The notes: generated by a model not told the origin, from the letters alone. DNA of 64,000 nucleotides from Rubidibacter lacunae KORDI 51-2 (GCF_000473895.1 NZ_ASSJ01000001.1:62001-126000), one strand, 5' to 3'; numbered from the stretch's first letter, positions 39,826-50,792 are shown. A program made the numbers and translations.

Positions 39826-41481
39826 CTAGCCCGGCTGACATTGAGCTACGGGAATTGATGCGTCTTCTACCGCGGACAGTTTTCTCACCATGACTAGCTT
39901 GGGTCCAATCTCCCGACCGGGCAGGGACTCGAACTGCAAGGCAGCCAAGGTTTCCGGATCGAGTAGGAAATGCGAGCCGGCCTCGGCTGCATGCCAGCGT
40001 TCGCAAGCGTTATCCGCCGATACTGGCATCACTCGACGGCCGCTGTAGAAACTGAGCGACGGTCGTTCCTTCGGCGCAATGTACACGGGCTCCGATACAG
40101 GTAGATTGTGGATCTCTGCGGCAACGGGAAGCACCGGGAACGCTTCCTCTAACTCCCACAACCAAGCTGGGGTAGAAAAAAAGACGAATAACGACACGTA
40201 AGTACCCCAAAAGAGTATGGCAATAAATTGCGGATCGCGACGCCAGAGCAATAATGCCGACATCCCTTGTGTCAGTGCCAGACACGCCACGGCGATAACA
40301 ACCCCGGTAATGCCATTGTTGTTGGTTTGCACTAGGTGTAGACCGTAAACTGCGGCCGTTAAACTCAATCCTGCTGCCCCTAGCGCCCAGAACTTGGGAT
40401 AAGGTTGGGCTGCCGGGCGGCACTCGAGGTCCGCGAGTGCCGCTCCAGCTGCTAAAGCTAGCCCAGGATAGATCGGCAGCACGTACCAGTACAATTTTGT
40501 GGACATCAATGTAACTGCTGTGAAGTAGAGCCCGCACCACACCATGACTAGCCGCGCCCAACTCCACGGGTGCTCCCGCCCCGCCAGATTCAGTCCCCAT
40601 GCTGCCACTACCAACCACGGCAACGAACGCAGCATCTGCAGCAGATAAAACCAAGGTGGTTCGGCATGTTCGTCCACTGTTGACCAGATGCGTTCGGCTG
40701 ACTGCGCCCAGAGTGCGGTTTCTGCAAACGTCTCGGCGTAGCGCGACCACTGAGCTGCGTACCATGCGATCGCAGGTGCGCTACCAAGCGTAAGCCCGCA
40801 CCAGAACGACAAACTGAGGAATAATCGAGGCGTATCCCACAGCACGAACGCCCCCAGGATCGCGCCGACGAGCAAGCCAGCGATGCCCTTTGTCAGCACC
40901 ATCAAACTCAGCCCCAGTCCGATACCCAAACTCCAGCGTGCGTCCCGTCGCGATCGCAATACGCACCACAGGGTCAGGATGGCAAAGCAGGTCAGCGCTC
41001 CATCCAGCATTGCCAAACGACCGTGCCGTATCACGGGCAGCGTCGTCAGATAGACTAGTGCCGCGAGCAATGCCGGGCGTCTTGTGGGAAATAGCTCGCA
41101 CCCGACTCCATACAGCAACGGCACTGACAGAGCTGTCAGCAATGCTCCCGGAAAACGTGCCGTCCAGGCTGTTGCAGACCCGCCAAATCTGTAAGCAAGC
41201 GCGACGAGATTGTGGACGAGCGGGGGTTTGTTGAGATAAGGCTTGCCCCAAAGCGTCGGGAACAACCAGTGCTGCGATCCGGAGGGTGCGATCCAGATTT
41301 CACGCGCCACCTGCGCCACGATCCCTTCATCCCAGTCACGCAGCGGTACGCCACCTAAATTAACTGTGGCTAACGCGATCGCGGCAATGAACAATCCAAC
41401 AATCCACGCACCCTCACTCCAGTCCAGTCGCTGGCGCACCCGTTGCCGCGCGCGGTCCCAGGCAAATGCTTGACGACTCAT
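39826..41481 (-). CDS. GT39/ArnT-like membrane glycosyltransferase
   Basis: 551 residues with about a dozen hydrophobic spans. The first periplasmic loop contains RDWDEGIVAQVAREI, where the Asp-Glu pair matches the catalytic site of the PMT/ArnT superfamily, and LWGKPYLNKPPLVHNL, another family block. The C-terminal 110 residues form a soluble domain. It should transfer a sugar from a polyprenyl-phosphate donor to protein or lipid; the acceptor is unknown. The ATG at 41481 is used. Confidence 0.85.
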   Translation of the reverse strand: MSRQAFAWDRARQRVRQRLDWSEGAWIVGLFIAAIALATVNLGGVPLRDWDEGIVAQVAREIWIAPSGSQHWLFPTLWGKPYLNKPPLVHNLVALAYRFGGSATAWTARFPGALLTALSVPLLYGVGCELFPTRRPALLAALVYLTTLPVIRHGRLAMLDGALTCFAILTLWCVLRSRRDARWSLGIGLGLSLMVLTKGIAGLLVGAILGAFVLWDTPRLFLSLSFWCGLTLGSAPAIAWYAAQWSRYAETFAETALWAQSAERIWSTVDEHAEPPWFYLLQMLRSLPWLVVAAWGLNLAGREHPWSWARLVMVWCGLYFTAVTLMSTKLYWYVLPIYPGLALAAGAALADLECRPAAQPYPKFWALGAAGLSLTAAVYGLHLVQTNNNGITGVVIAVACLALTQGMSALLLWRRDPQFIAILFWGTYVSLFVFFSTPAWLWELEEAFPVLPVAAEIHNLPVSEPVYIAPKERPSLSFYSGRRVMPVSADNACERWHAAEAGSHFLLDPETLAALQFESLPGREIGPKLVMVRKLSAVEDASIPVAQCQPG

Positions 41482-42046
41482 GATTCCTGTTTAGCGACCC
41501 ATTAGACCGCAAACGTCTCGCGCGTTGCGCCATATGGTCTGCCCTGGCAAGAGCTTCCCATCACTCTTTTAACGCCTTCCCGATTGAGGGGGCAGCACCA
41601 TCAGTGGAGACGGGCTACTACAAAGCCTTCTCATTCTATCGGGCACTGCGCCGCCCCCATGCAGTTGGGTTTAAAACTGCCTTACTCGCAATCGGTTGAG
41701 CTGATTTGCAGGGAATTCAAGGAGTCCAATAAGCAGAAATACTAGTGCTAATATAGGGTGAACTAATACAGGCGTCTGAAAAGCTCTGGCATAGCGTTCC
41801 TTTTGTGCTGCACGAACGGCGGCAGTATAAGGACGGGAAAGTTGGAGCGACTTATTCGCCAACCCTGCAGAGCAGCTGCAACGTTAGGAGTTTGCTCCGC
41901 ATCTTTAGTTTCGCAGAGCATTTGCGCACTCCCGAATGGTTGCATGGCTATTGTCAGTTTGCAAAGGCTGTAGGATGAGCTCTCTGTTTGTTGCTTTCAC
42001 AGAAGTTGCCACCTTCCCGACAGGTAGGACTTAACATACTCGGTAC
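41482..42046. other. Divergent spacer before the antiporter gene
   Basis: 565 bp. Minus-strand frames of 60 and 63 codons (41763-41945 and 41671-41862) exist, and the latter has one hydrophobic stretch (LVHPILALVFLLIGLLEF). I see no ribosome site or family match, so a small membrane protein is possible but unsupported. No RNA gene is recognised. Confidence 0.3.
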
Positions 42047-43972
42047 ATGGAAGGATTCTCGCTGACCCTGCAGATTGTCATTGCTGTCTTCGCCGGGATC
42101 GGCGCGCAGGTGCTGGGCGAAACCTTAAAGGTACCGAGCATTGTTTTTCTGCTGCTATCCGGACTCTTGCTTGGATCGGAGGGACTCGGACTGCTTCGAC
42201 CGTCTGAGCTGGGTGTAGGGCTCGAGTCCCTCGTGGCGCTGTCGGTCGCAATCATTTTGTTCGAAGGGGGGCTCAACCTGTCCCTCCGCGACCTCGGCCG
42301 CGTGTCGAGCAGCCTGCGCAATTTGGTGACGCTTGGGACCGGATTAACGCTGGCTGGAGGCGGCATGGCAGCGCACTGGTTGGGCGAGTTCCCTTGGCAG
42401 CTTGCCTTCCTCTATGCGTCGTTAGTGGTGGTTACCGGGCCGACGGTGATCGGGCCGCTGCTCAAGCAAGTTGCAGTCGACAAACAGGTAGCAACGCTGC
42501 TCGAAGGGGAAGGGGTATTGATCGATCCGGTTGGTGCCATTTTGGCGGTGGTCGTGCTGGATACGATCCTCAACAGCAACGCCGATGCAGTCGTCGACGT
42601 TCTAGTCGGGCTGGCACTGCGCTCGGCAATCGGGATTGGTTTGGGCATCGCAGGTGGCAGTCTGCTGGGGTTAGCGCTACGGCGGCTCAATTTTTTATCT
42701 GAGGACCTTAAGAACCTCGTTGTCCTGGCAGGTGTCTGGGGGTTGTTCGGACTCTCACAGATGCTACAAAGCGAGTCGGGTTTGATGACAACAGTCGTTG
42801 CGGGCATCGTTCTGCGCGACTTCTCAGTGCCCGAAGAGCGCATGCTGCGACGCTTTAAGGGTCAATTGACGTTGCTGTGCGTTTCGGTATTGTTCGTGCT
42901 GCTATCAGCAGATCTTTCGGTTGCCAGTATCGTTGCCCTGGGCTGGGGAAGCGTGCTGACGGTGCTCGTGCTCATGCTGCTCGTTCGGCCGCTGAGCGTG
43001 TGGTTGTGTACGTTTAATAGCAATCTTCACTGGCGGCAAAAGCTTTTCGTTGCATGGGTGGCTCCAAAGGGCATCGTATCGGCATCGGTGGCATCGCTGT
43101 TCGCAATATTGTTGACTCAACGCGGCTACAACGGCGGCGACTCGCTGAAAGCCATTGTTTTCTTGACCATTATGATGACCGTGTTCGCCCAGGGATTAAC
43201 GGCGCGTTGGGTAGCAAATTGGTTGCAGATTACATCCGAGGAAGCTACTGGAGCCGTCATCGTCGGCTGTAATCCCCTGGGACGGTTAGTCGGACGTCTG
43301 TTTCAGGAACAGGGGGAATCGGTTGTGATGATCGACACCGACCCAGATGCTTGTGCCTTGGCTGAAGCCGATAACCTGCCGGTGTTTCAAAGCAGCGCGC
43401 TCAATGCTGACGTGTTGCATGAGGCAGGAATTGGCTCAGTCGGCACATTCCTGGCCATGACCAGCAATGGTGAGGTGAACTCGGTGCTAGCACAGCGAGC
43501 AGTGGAAGAATTCCAACCACCACGCGTATTTGCGGTTTTGCCCCAAAGTATGCCGACAGCAGCAAACGGCGTCAAGACCAAAGTCAATTCGGCGTTTGTC
43601 GCGCGACTGCCGATTAAAACTTGGAATCAATATCTCACCGAAGGGCAGATGAAGCTCGGTCGCACGGTGTTAGGGGGCGAAGGATTGTCGTTTCAGCAAG
43701 CTCACCTGCAGGCCCTGATTCGGGCTGGCGAGTTGCTGCCACTGCTGCTGCGGCGAAGCGGTCGCTTACAAATCGCAAGAGCGACAGAAGCGTGGCAGCA
43801 AGACGACGAACTTGTTTATATACTGCACGATCCGCGACCAAAACTACTCAAGCGGTTGTCGGGGAGTAGTTCGACCTCCCGGCTGGCGTTAGAGAAGCTA
43901 CCTGAGGTCGAGGAAGTGCCCCTGGCTGCTCCTACGGACAAATATCCGCCAGTTGCCGACCCCCAGCTTTAG
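42047..43972 (+). CDS. Cation/proton antiporter (CPA1/NhaP type) with TrkA-N domain
   Basis: 641 residues. Residues about 1-400 form the membrane antiporter, with LSVAIILFEGGLNLSLRDL, TGPTVIGPLLKQ and EGEGVLIDPVGAILA, typical of Na+(K+)/H+ antiporters. Residues about 405-520 resemble a TrkA-N nucleotide-binding domain (AVIVGCNPLGRLVGRLFQEQ). The tail is Pro/Glu-rich. This architecture fits a regulated sodium or potassium/proton exchanger for ion and pH balance. The ATG at 42047 has no strong ribosome site. Confidence 0.88.
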   Translation: MEGFSLTLQIVIAVFAGIGAQVLGETLKVPSIVFLLLSGLLLGSEGLGLLRPSELGVGLESLVALSVAIILFEGGLNLSLRDLGRVSSSLRNLVTLGTGLTLAGGGMAAHWLGEFPWQLAFLYASLVVVTGPTVIGPLLKQVAVDKQVATLLEGEGVLIDPVGAILAVVVLDTILNSNADAVVDVLVGLALRSAIGIGLGIAGGSLLGLALRRLNFLSEDLKNLVVLAGVWGLFGLSQMLQSESGLMTTVVAGIVLRDFSVPEERMLRRFKGQLTLLCVSVLFVLLSADLSVASIVALGWGSVLTVLVLMLLVRPLSVWLCTFNSNLHWRQKLFVAWVAPKGIVSASVASLFAILLTQRGYNGGDSLKAIVFLTIMMTVFAQGLTARWVANWLQITSEEATGAVIVGCNPLGRLVGRLFQEQGESVVMIDTDPDACALAEADNLPVFQSSALNADVLHEAGIGSVGTFLAMTSNGEVNSVLAQRAVEEFQPPRVFAVLPQSMPTAANGVKTKVNSAFVARLPIKTWNQYLTEGQMKLGRTVLGGEGLSFQQAHLQALIRAGELLPLLLRRSGRLQIARATEAWQQDDELVYILHDPRPKLLKRLSGSSSTSRLALEKLPEVEEVPLAAPTDKYPPVADPQL

Positions 43973-44001
43973 CAATAGCAAAATGCTCGAACGCTCTAGC
44001 G

Positions 44002-44025
44002 AGAGCGGGGTAAGTGACCCGCTCT
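44002..44025 (+). terminator. Hairpin after the antiporter gene
   Basis: AGAGCGGG at 44002-44009 pairs with CCCGCTCT at 44018-44025 across an eight-base loop, 30 bases after the antiporter stop. The T-tract is weak (TCTAAG follows), so termination is probable but not certain. Confidence 0.5.
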
Positions 44026-44043
44026 TCTAAGCTCAGATATGCC

Positions 44044-44068
44044 TTGCCCGACCGAACCGGTCGGGCAA
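44044..44068 (-). terminator. Hairpin between antiporter and pnp genes
   Basis: A perfect 10-bp stem, TTGCCCGACC at 44044-44053 and GGTCGGGCAA at 44059-44068, with a five-base loop. It begins ten bases past the pnp stop on the minus strand. It lacks a T-run on that strand but has A residues on the plus side, so it could act for either convergent gene. Confidence 0.5.
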
Positions 44069-44077
44069 AAGACAAGC

Positions 44078-46231
44078 CTAAGCGGTTGCGGCCGCCTCGC
44101 GTGCAGCAGCGGCTTCATCTGGGTGGATATTGAGACGCGTAAGGTTAATGCGGCCCTTGCTGTCGAGTTCGCGGACCTTCACGACCACCTCATCGCCGAT
44201 CGCAACTTCATCTTCGACCTTACCAACGCGATAGTCGGCGAGTTGCGAAATGTGGATCATGCCCTCTTTGCCCGGGGCAATTTCCACAAACGCTCCAATC
44301 GGGATGATGCGCGTGACGCGTCCTACACAAACATCGCCTTCGGTCACTTTGCGCGTCATGCCCTTAACGATACTCAGAGCGCGCTTGGCACCCTCCGAAT
44401 CTGAAGACGACACGGTAACCGTTCCGTCATCTTCAATGTCGATCTTGGCTCCCGTTTGCTCGGTGATGCCCTTGATCGTGCGCCCGCCGGGCCCGATGAC
44501 CAGACCGATCAGGTCGGGGTCGATTTTGTGCGACAGAAGGCGCGGTGCGAACTCCGACATCTCAGGGCGCGGTGTCGCCAATACGGCCGTCATCTTTTCC
44601 AGAATGTGCAGGCGACCGGGCAATGCCTGGCGGATCGCGTCGGCGACGACATTGAGCGGCAGACCGGTAATCTTCATATCCATCTGCAACGCTGTAATGC
44701 CCGCATCGGTCCCCGCCACCTTAAAGTCCATGTCACCGAGGAAATCCTCAATGCCTTGGATATCGGTGAGGATCCGCACTTCCTCACTTTCTTTAATCAA
44801 CCCCATCGCCACACCGCCAACTGGCTTGACGATGGGGACGCCCGCATCCATTAATGCCAGGGTCGAACCGCAGACCGAGCCCATTGAGGTCGAGCCGTTC
44901 GAAGATAGCACCTCAGAAACGACCCGCAGCACGTAGGGGAAGTCTTCCTTGGGGGGCAACACCGGCACGATCGCGCGTTCGGCGAGGGCACCGTGTCCGA
45001 TTTCGCGGCGGCCGGGCGAGCGCATGGGCTTGGTTTCGCCCACCGAGTAGGGTGGGAAGTTGTAGTGGTGCAGGTAGCGCTTCTCGTCGTTGGGATGCAG
45101 CTCGTCGGCCAGATCCTGGGCGTCGCTGGGGGTGCCGAGGGTGGCAACCGATAGCACCTGGGTCAGACCGCGCCGGAACATACCGCTACCGTGAACGCGC
45201 TTGGGCAACAGACCAACCCGGCAGTTAATCGGACGGACTTGGTCGAGGCTGCGGCCGTCCACTCGGACCTTGTCGCGGACGATCTGTTGGCGCATCAGCG
45301 AACGGGTCACGCCCTTGAACACTTTTGAGATTGCCTTGGCATCAGCAGCAACTCCTCGGGCAGCTGGCGCATCCTCGGGCAGCTCCGCGATCGCGCCAAC
45401 GACAGTTGCCTTGACGGCGTCAAGGGCTGCATCGCGCTCGGGCTTGCTCAGCTCGAACTGCTTGAGGACCTGCTCGATATCGTCCGTGGCGCGATCGCGG
45501 ATGAATGTCTCCAGCTCGGGCGCGACGGCCGGTGGCGTCTCAATGGGGATTTCGAGATCTAACTCAGCCATGAGTTCTCGCTGGGCTTGAATCAGATCGC
45601 TCGCCGCTTCGTAACCAAACTCAATCGCTTCGATCACGTCTTGCTCGGGCAACTGATTGGCACCGGCTTCGACCATTACCACGCCGTCTGGCGACCCAGC
45701 GACCACTAAGTCGAGGTCGCCCCGCGCGATCTCGTCAAAGCTGGGGTTGATAATGAAGTCGTCACCGACCAGCCCGACCCGTACGGACGCCATCGGCCCT
45801 TGAAACGGAATTCCAGCCAGGATAGTTGCGAGTGATGCTCCCGTTACCGCCAACACGTCCGGCGGCACTTGCTCGTCCATGGATAAAGTAGTTGCTACGA
45901 TCTGAATATCGTCGCGAATCCACTGGGCAATTAGCGGGCGGAGCGGACGGTCGATCAGGCGGCTCGTCAGCGTTACCTTCTCGGGCGGGCGCCCCTCGCG
46001 CCGCAAAAAACCGCCGGGAATGCGACCGGCGGCGTAGAGTCTTTCTTCGTAATCAACGAGTAGCGGCAAAAAGTCGATCCCTTCGCGGGCGCTGCTGCGA
46101 GTTGCCGTTACTAGCACGGTCGTATCGCCCGACTCGATGATGGCCGATCCGCCTGCCTGCGGCGCTAGCAAGCCGATCTTGACCTTGATGTCCCGACCGC
46201 TGAAGGGGATCGAGCGCTCTAACTCTTGCAT
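44078..46231 (-). CDS. pnp: Polyribonucleotide nucleotidyltransferase (PNPase)
   Basis: 3'-5' phosphorolytic RNase. The 717 residues hold two RNase PH-like domains ([15 protein letters not shown] in the first; [14 protein letters not shown] and [22 protein letters not shown] in the second), a KH domain with [20 protein letters not shown], and a C-terminal S1 domain ([20 protein letters not shown]). The length and order are standard. The C-terminus ends soon after S1, without a long acidic tail. With RNase J in the same window, two main exoribonucleases of the organism are encoded here. Confidence 0.97.
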   Translation of the reverse strand: MQELERSIPFSGRDIKVKIGLLAPQAGGSAIIESGDTTVLVTATRSSAREGIDFLPLLVDYEERLYAAGRIPGGFLRREGRPPEKVTLTSRLIDRPLRPLIAQWIRDDIQIVATTLSMDEQVPPDVLAVTGASLATILAGIPFQGPMASVRVGLVGDDFIINPSFDEIARGDLDLVVAGSPDGVVMVEAGANQLPEQDVIEAIEFGYEAASDLIQAQRELMAELDLEIPIETPPAVAPELETFIRDRATDDIEQVLKQFELSKPERDAALDAVKATVVGAIAELPEDAPAARGVAADAKAISKVFKGVTRSLMRQQIVRDKVRVDGRSLDQVRPINCRVGLLPKRVHGSGMFRRGLTQVLSVATLGTPSDAQDLADELHPNDEKRYLHHYNFPPYSVGETKPMRSPGRREIGHGALAERAIVPVLPPKEDFPYVLRVVSEVLSSNGSTSMGSVCGSTLALMDAGVPIVKPVGGVAMGLIKESEEVRILTDIQGIEDFLGDMDFKVAGTDAGITALQMDMKITGLPLNVVADAIRQALPGRLHILEKMTAVLATPRPEMSEFAPRLLSHKIDPDLIGLVIGPGGRTIKGITEQTGAKIDIEDDGTVTVSSSDSEGAKRALSIVKGMTRKVTEGDVCVGRVTRIIPIGAFVEIAPGKEGMIHISQLADYRVGKVEDEVAIGDEVVVKVRELDSKGRINLTRLNIHPDEAAAAREAAATA

Positions 46232-46567
46232 GGGTGTCGAGGTCCCTAGTCTTTATCACGTTTCTTTTGCTGTGGCAATCCTAGCACTTGCGTATTGGAG
46301 CTGCGCCGCGGGAACTGCCAGTTTGGCTGTACTCGCTGTCGCCGCGGGCACTCCCCCGCCATGGGTTACATGGGTTGGCCGACAGCAACTGCCAACCAGG
46401 CGCGATTGCGGCGCGCTAGGTTAGGGGAACTGGCGCGGCGACTGCTAGCGTTCCGACCCGAAAGAGGGTTGGTTTTGCCGTTGGCGCTCGCTGCTGCCGC
46501 GTGCGATTGACTCCTACCGAGTCGCCACCCCTTCGACTGAAAAATTGACTATCAAACGCAACGCGCA
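46232..46567. other. Divergent spacer between pnp and SNF2 genes
   Basis: 336 bp with no supported gene. Open frames here (for example 46295-46510) lack family features. The promoters of pnp and the helicase should lie here; I cannot assign them. Confidence 0.35.
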
Positions 46568-49500
46568 ATGACCATCGAGCTACACGGGAGCTGGATTTGT
46601 GAAGAACAGCCGGGCTATCTCTTTATTTGGGGAGAAACCTGGCGAGCCCTCGGTGACGACCCCGACGAGGCTGCACCCTCTCTCGAGCACCCATATGCTG
46701 CTGACTATCGGGAGCTAAACGCATTCTGGCGCGATCGCGGTTTGCCACTGGCCGAGCTGTTTGCCGACGAGCTGCTGCAGCAAACGCGCGTGCTGGGACT
46801 GCCAACTTACGTGGCAGCCGATGGCGAGCCCTTACTGCCCTTACTGGCCGGCGATCGCGGAGCGACGAACGGCAACGAGACATCTAGCGCGATCGCGCTG
46901 CATCCGTGGGTGGTCGATGGCATTCGCTTGCGTCCCGGGCATGCCCTGCAACTGTTGGACCAGCTGCCGCTCGGAGGCGCGGATCGCGGTTACCTCGGCG
47001 GCGACCTGCGTTTTTGGACCCATGTCAATCGCTGGAGTTTGGATCTACTAGTGCGCTGCAAGTTTCTGCCGGGCGTGCGCGCGCGCGCAGACCTTTTCGC
47101 CCAAGGCTGTTGGCAACCACTCCTCGACAGCGCGATCGACCAAGCCCGCCTGCAGCAATTTATCCACGCGATGCCGGAGTCCTGCCGCGTCTATACCGAG
47201 CCCGCCCCTATAGACGCGCTCGACCTGTTGCTGAATTTTCTCTCGGCAGCGGTGGACGCGCGGGCGCGGGCGATCGCGCCGCGCCGCATCCCACCCGTGC
47301 GCGATCCCAGCCTCAATCGCTGGCTGCCCTCGCTGACCCGTGCCTCGGGGTCATTTGCACTGGAGTCGCAACCATTCCAGCGCCTCCACAATGCACTCGG
47401 GACTTGGACGCAGCCGGTTCAAGGCTATCTTGGCGAGCAGGTGCTCGTCACTGCCCAGAATCCCTTTCGTGCCGCCTTAACGCTGGAGCCGCCTCAGGCC
47501 GGTCAGGGCGATTGGCTGTTGCACTTCGGACTGCAGGCACTAGATAACGAGCAGTTAGTGCTGCCAGCCGAGACCATCTGGCAGCATACCGGTGACGAAC
47601 TGACGATCGGCAATCGCACCGTACTACACCCCCAAGAGGTGCTTTTGAAAGGATTGGGCGTAGCAGGGCGGATTTACGCCCCCGTAGCTGCCAGCTTGGA
47701 TGCCGCCCACCCCTGTTCCTGCAGACTCGACCCGATTCAGGCCTATGAATTCGTGCGCGCGAAGGCTTGGCAGCTTGAAGACAACGGCATCAGCACGCTC
47801 TTACCCCCCGGGCTGGCTCCGGGGTCGGGCGAGCGCCGTTTGGGATTAAAAATCCGCGCGGGTAAGCCGCTCGAGCGCCACAGCGCGGGGTTGGGCAGTC
47901 CGTTGAACTTCGATTGGGAGCTAGCTGTAGGCGATCGCAGCCTGTCGAAGTCGGATTTCGAGCGCTTGTTGGCAATGCAGTCGCCTTTGGTGGAAGTCGA
48001 TGGTGAATGGGTGGCACTACAGCCGGCGGACGTCCGCGCCGCTCAGAGCATGTTGGCATCGCACAATGGCGATATGCAACTGTCTTTGGCCGACGCGCTG
48101 CGCTACGGGAGCGGCGAGTCACAGCTATTAGGCAAGTTGCCGATCGTCGACTTTGAAGCCTCGGGTGCCCTACAGCGTTTATTCGACAATCTTGGCGACA
48201 GCAAGGCACTCGATGAAATTGCACCGCCGAGTGCACTTCGCGGGACGCTCCGACCCTATCAAGCCCGAGGCGTCAGCTGGCTGACGTTTTTGGAAGAGTG
48301 GGGCTTGGGTGCGTGCTTGGCTGATGATATGGGTTTGGGCAAGTCAATTCAGGCACTGGCATTTCTTCTTCACTTGCAAGAGAATGACGGTCTCGACAGA
48401 CCAACGCTGTTAATTTGTCCCACGTCAGTGTTGGGAAACTGGCAACGGGAAGCACGGCGTTTTGCTCCGAGTCTGCGCACGCTCGTTCACCACGGTGACA
48501 AGCGCAGTAAAGGTCAAGCTTTTATCAAGGCAGCGCGTTCCCAGGATCTCGTTCTGACGAGCTACGCGATTGCCCAGCGGGATGCAAAAACGATTCAGAA
48601 AATCCGATGGCGCGGGACGATCCTCGATGAGGCGCAAAATATTAAAAACCCGCTCTCGAAACAATCCCAAGCAGTTCGGCAAGTGGACGCAGACTTCCGC
48701 ATAGCCTTGACAGGCACCCCTATTGAAAACCGCTTGTCCGAGCTGTGGTCGATTCTCGATTTTCTCAATCCCGGCTATCTCGGCTCGCTACAGTTTTTCC
48801 AGAAACGCTTTGCTCGTCCGATCGAGAAGTACGGCGATCGCGATTCGCTGCAGATCTTACGATCGCTCGTGCAGCCGTTTATTTTGCGCCGAGTCAAAAC
48901 CGACAAGAGCATCATTGCCGACTTACCCGAAAAAGAAGAAGCCAACGTTTATTGCGGGCTGTCGGTCGAACAGGCCACGCTATACCAGACGCTGGTGGAT
49001 ACGGCAATGGATGAAATCGACCGCGCCAAAGGAATCGAACGACGCGGCAAGATTCTGGCACTGCTGATGAAGCTCAAGCAGTTATGCAACCATCCCGCAC
49101 ATTTTTTGAAGGAGGCGGCGATCGAGAAACCGCAGCGCTCGGGCAAACTATTGCGCTTGACTGAGATGCTAGAGGAGATCGTTGCCGAGGGCGATCGCGC
49201 CCTCATATTCACGCAGTTTTCGGAGTGGGGTAAATTACTCAAGCCGTTTTTGGAAAAGCAGCTCAATACCGAAGCGATGTTTCTGTATGGCGCAACGCGA
49301 CGCGATCGCCGCGAAGAGATGGTCGAGCGCTTCCAAAACGATCCGTCGGGACCGCGTATTTTTATTCTGTCTTTGAAAGCTGGCGGAACGGGGCTAAACT
49401 TAACGCGCGCTAATCACGTATTTCACGTCGATCGTTGGTGGAACCCGGCCGTGGAAAATCAGGCAACCGACCGCGCGTTTCGCATCGGGCAAAAGCGTAA

Positions 49501-49687
49501 CGTGTTGGTGCACAAATTCGTGTGTACGGGCACGCTTGAAGAGCGCATCGACGACATTATCGAGAGCAAGAAACATCTTGCCGAGCAAACTGTGGGCGAC
49601 GGGGAAGACTGGCTGACCGAACTCGATACCGAGCAGTTGCGCGACCTCGTGCTGCTCGATCGCAACACGATTATCGATGAGGAGTAA
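46568..49687 (+). CDS. SNF2-family DEAD/DEAH-type helicase
   Basis: 1039 residues. The N-terminal 480 or so are a bacterial SNF2-associated region. The ATPase core follows: LADDMGLGKSIQALAFL (Walker A, near residue 580), DEAQNIKNP (Walker B, near 687), LTGTPIENRLSELWSILDFL, and helicase-C motifs SLKAGGTGLNLTRANHV and NQATDRAFRIGQ. It is a DNA-translocating ATPase that may remodel DNA-bound proteins or RNA polymerase (RapA-like), though its target is unknown. It stands alone on the plus strand; the SWIM zinc-finger partner sometimes adjacent in other genomes is not seen here. Confidence 0.93.
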   Translation: MTIELHGSWICEEQPGYLFIWGETWRALGDDPDEAAPSLEHPYAADYRELNAFWRDRGLPLAELFADELLQQTRVLGLPTYVAADGEPLLPLLAGDRGATNGNETSSAIALHPWVVDGIRLRPGHALQLLDQLPLGGADRGYLGGDLRFWTHVNRWSLDLLVRCKFLPGVRARADLFAQGCWQPLLDSAIDQARLQQFIHAMPESCRVYTEPAPIDALDLLLNFLSAAVDARARAIAPRRIPPVRDPSLNRWLPSLTRASGSFALESQPFQRLHNALGTWTQPVQGYLGEQVLVTAQNPFRAALTLEPPQAGQGDWLLHFGLQALDNEQLVLPAETIWQHTGDELTIGNRTVLHPQEVLLKGLGVAGRIYAPVAASLDAAHPCSCRLDPIQAYEFVRAKAWQLEDNGISTLLPPGLAPGSGERRLGLKIRAGKPLERHSAGLGSPLNFDWELAVGDRSLSKSDFERLLAMQSPLVEVDGEWVALQPADVRAAQSMLASHNGDMQLSLADALRYGSGESQLLGKLPIVDFEASGALQRLFDNLGDSKALDEIAPPSALRGTLRPYQARGVSWLTFLEEWGLGACLADDMGLGKSIQALAFLLHLQENDGLDRPTLLICPTSVLGNWQREARRFAPSLRTLVHHGDKRSKGQAFIKAARSQDLVLTSYAIAQRDAKTIQKIRWRGTILDEAQNIKNPLSKQSQAVRQVDADFRIALTGTPIENRLSELWSILDFLNPGYLGSLQFFQKRFARPIEKYGDRDSLQILRSLVQPFILRRVKTDKSIIADLPEKEEANVYCGLSVEQATLYQTLVDTAMDEIDRAKGIERRGKILALLMKLKQLCNHPAHFLKEAAIEKPQRSGKLLRLTEMLEEIVAEGDRALIFTQFSEWGKLLKPFLEKQLNTEAMFLYGATRRDRREEMVERFQNDPSGPRIFILSLKAGGTGLNLTRANHVFHVDRWWNPAVENQATDRAFRIGQKRNVLVHKFVCTGTLEERIDDIIESKKHLAEQTVGDGEDWLTELDTEQLRDLVLLDRNTIIDEE

Positions 49688-50402
49688 CGGGACGGAGCCG
49701 ACCCGCACCGTTCTTCGTAAGAATTTAAACCCGTACCCTAGACAGGGCACCCGATCGGTTTTTCAGCCCGATCGCAGGTCGATTTTTACCGCCAGACCAC
49801 TCCCATTTGCATCCTGCGGCAGACTACTTTGTCATGGCAAACGCATACCAGTTTCGACTTCACGATAGAACAGTAGTTTCGGCGATGGGGGCACCAGAAC
49901 TCAGCTTTCTGTTCTCAACAAACCCGGATTGAGCCGCTTATATTTAGAAAACCGAGCCGAGATTCGAGTATGCGTTTGCCCGAACTACTCTGACGCCTGG
50001 CACCCTCGTCTACTATACGAACATTTAAAGATAAGTCTGTTACGAACTGTTCTAATTACAGATACCCTTCAAGACGATGCGATTCCCTGACAGAGAGGAT
50101 CGCAAGCGTTTGCAAGGAGATCCCATGGCCGGTGCGAGGGTCCGAGGATTGGTCTACAATACCGTCGTGCGTGAAGCTCTCAACTAACACTGTTGGCAAG
50201 AGAGGCGTGCTTTTGAAAAGACGCAGCTTAGAAAAGCAACGTTTCGTGCGACCTCAAGGCAACAAATATTGTCACGAACGGCAATTGCCTTGAACGAGCG
50301 TCATGGGCTTGCTATTGCATTGACTGGGTTAGGGAAACGCAACGTTCCTCGCAGCTTCACTCGCATAGCGCAACTAAGTTATCGGCACGAATAGGAGGAA
50401 CC
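49688..50402. other. Long spacer before the DUF805 gene
   Basis: 715 bp without a supported gene. A 9-bp inverted repeat (TCAAGGCAA at 50254-50262, TTGCCTTGA at 50285-50293) forms a possible hairpin about 110 bases before the DUF805 start. AGGAGGAA just before 50403 is a strong ribosome site. The length allows a long leader or small RNA, not demonstrated. Confidence 0.4.
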
Positions 50403-50756
50403 TTGGAATATTACTTGACTGCTCTGCGGAAATATGCGGTGTTTAGCGGACGAGCTCGCCGTAAGGAATATTGGTACTTCGTCCTTTTCAACTTCTTGAT
50501 TTCTTTCGGGCTTGGCATCATCGATATGGTGTTGGGTTTGGCCGGGGAAGGTTCGGGTTTTGGTGTGCTCGGTGCTATCTATGCGCTAGCTGTTTTGGTT
50601 CCCGGTATCGCAGCCACGGTCAGGCGGTTGCACGACACGGGGCGCAGCGGCTGGTGGATCTTGATTGGCTTTATTCCCCTGGTCGGCACAATTGTACTGA
50701 TCATTTTCTTGGTCGCTGGAAGCGAGTCCGGACAGAACCAGTTTGACGCAGCTTAG
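50403..50756 (+). CDS. DUF805 membrane protein
   Basis: 117 residues starting at a TTG (EYYLTALRKYAVFSGRARR), chosen because AGGAGGAA lies just upstream with normal spacing and no ATG fits. RKEYWYFVLFN and the motif VRRLHDTGRSGWW are the DUF805 signature. Three hydrophobic spans follow the family pattern. Function of the family is unknown. A strong hairpin lies after the gene. Confidence 0.92.
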   Translation: MEYYLTALRKYAVFSGRARRKEYWYFVLFNFLISFGLGIIDMVLGLAGEGSGFGVLGAIYALAVLVPGIAATVRRLHDTGRSGWWILIGFIPLVGTIVLIIFLVAGSESGQNQFDAA

Positions 50757-50792
50757 CTCCGATTACACGTCCCGGTTTTCCCTCCCAGCCCC

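Noticed and set aside
41671-41945. Two overlapping minus-strand frames of 60-63 codons, one with a hydrophobic stretch
   Set aside because: No ribosome site and no conservation evidence; only one could be real and neither is convincing.
44044-44068. Hairpin as an operator of pnp
   Set aside because: It lies at the 3' side of both convergent genes, so a termination role is more likely.
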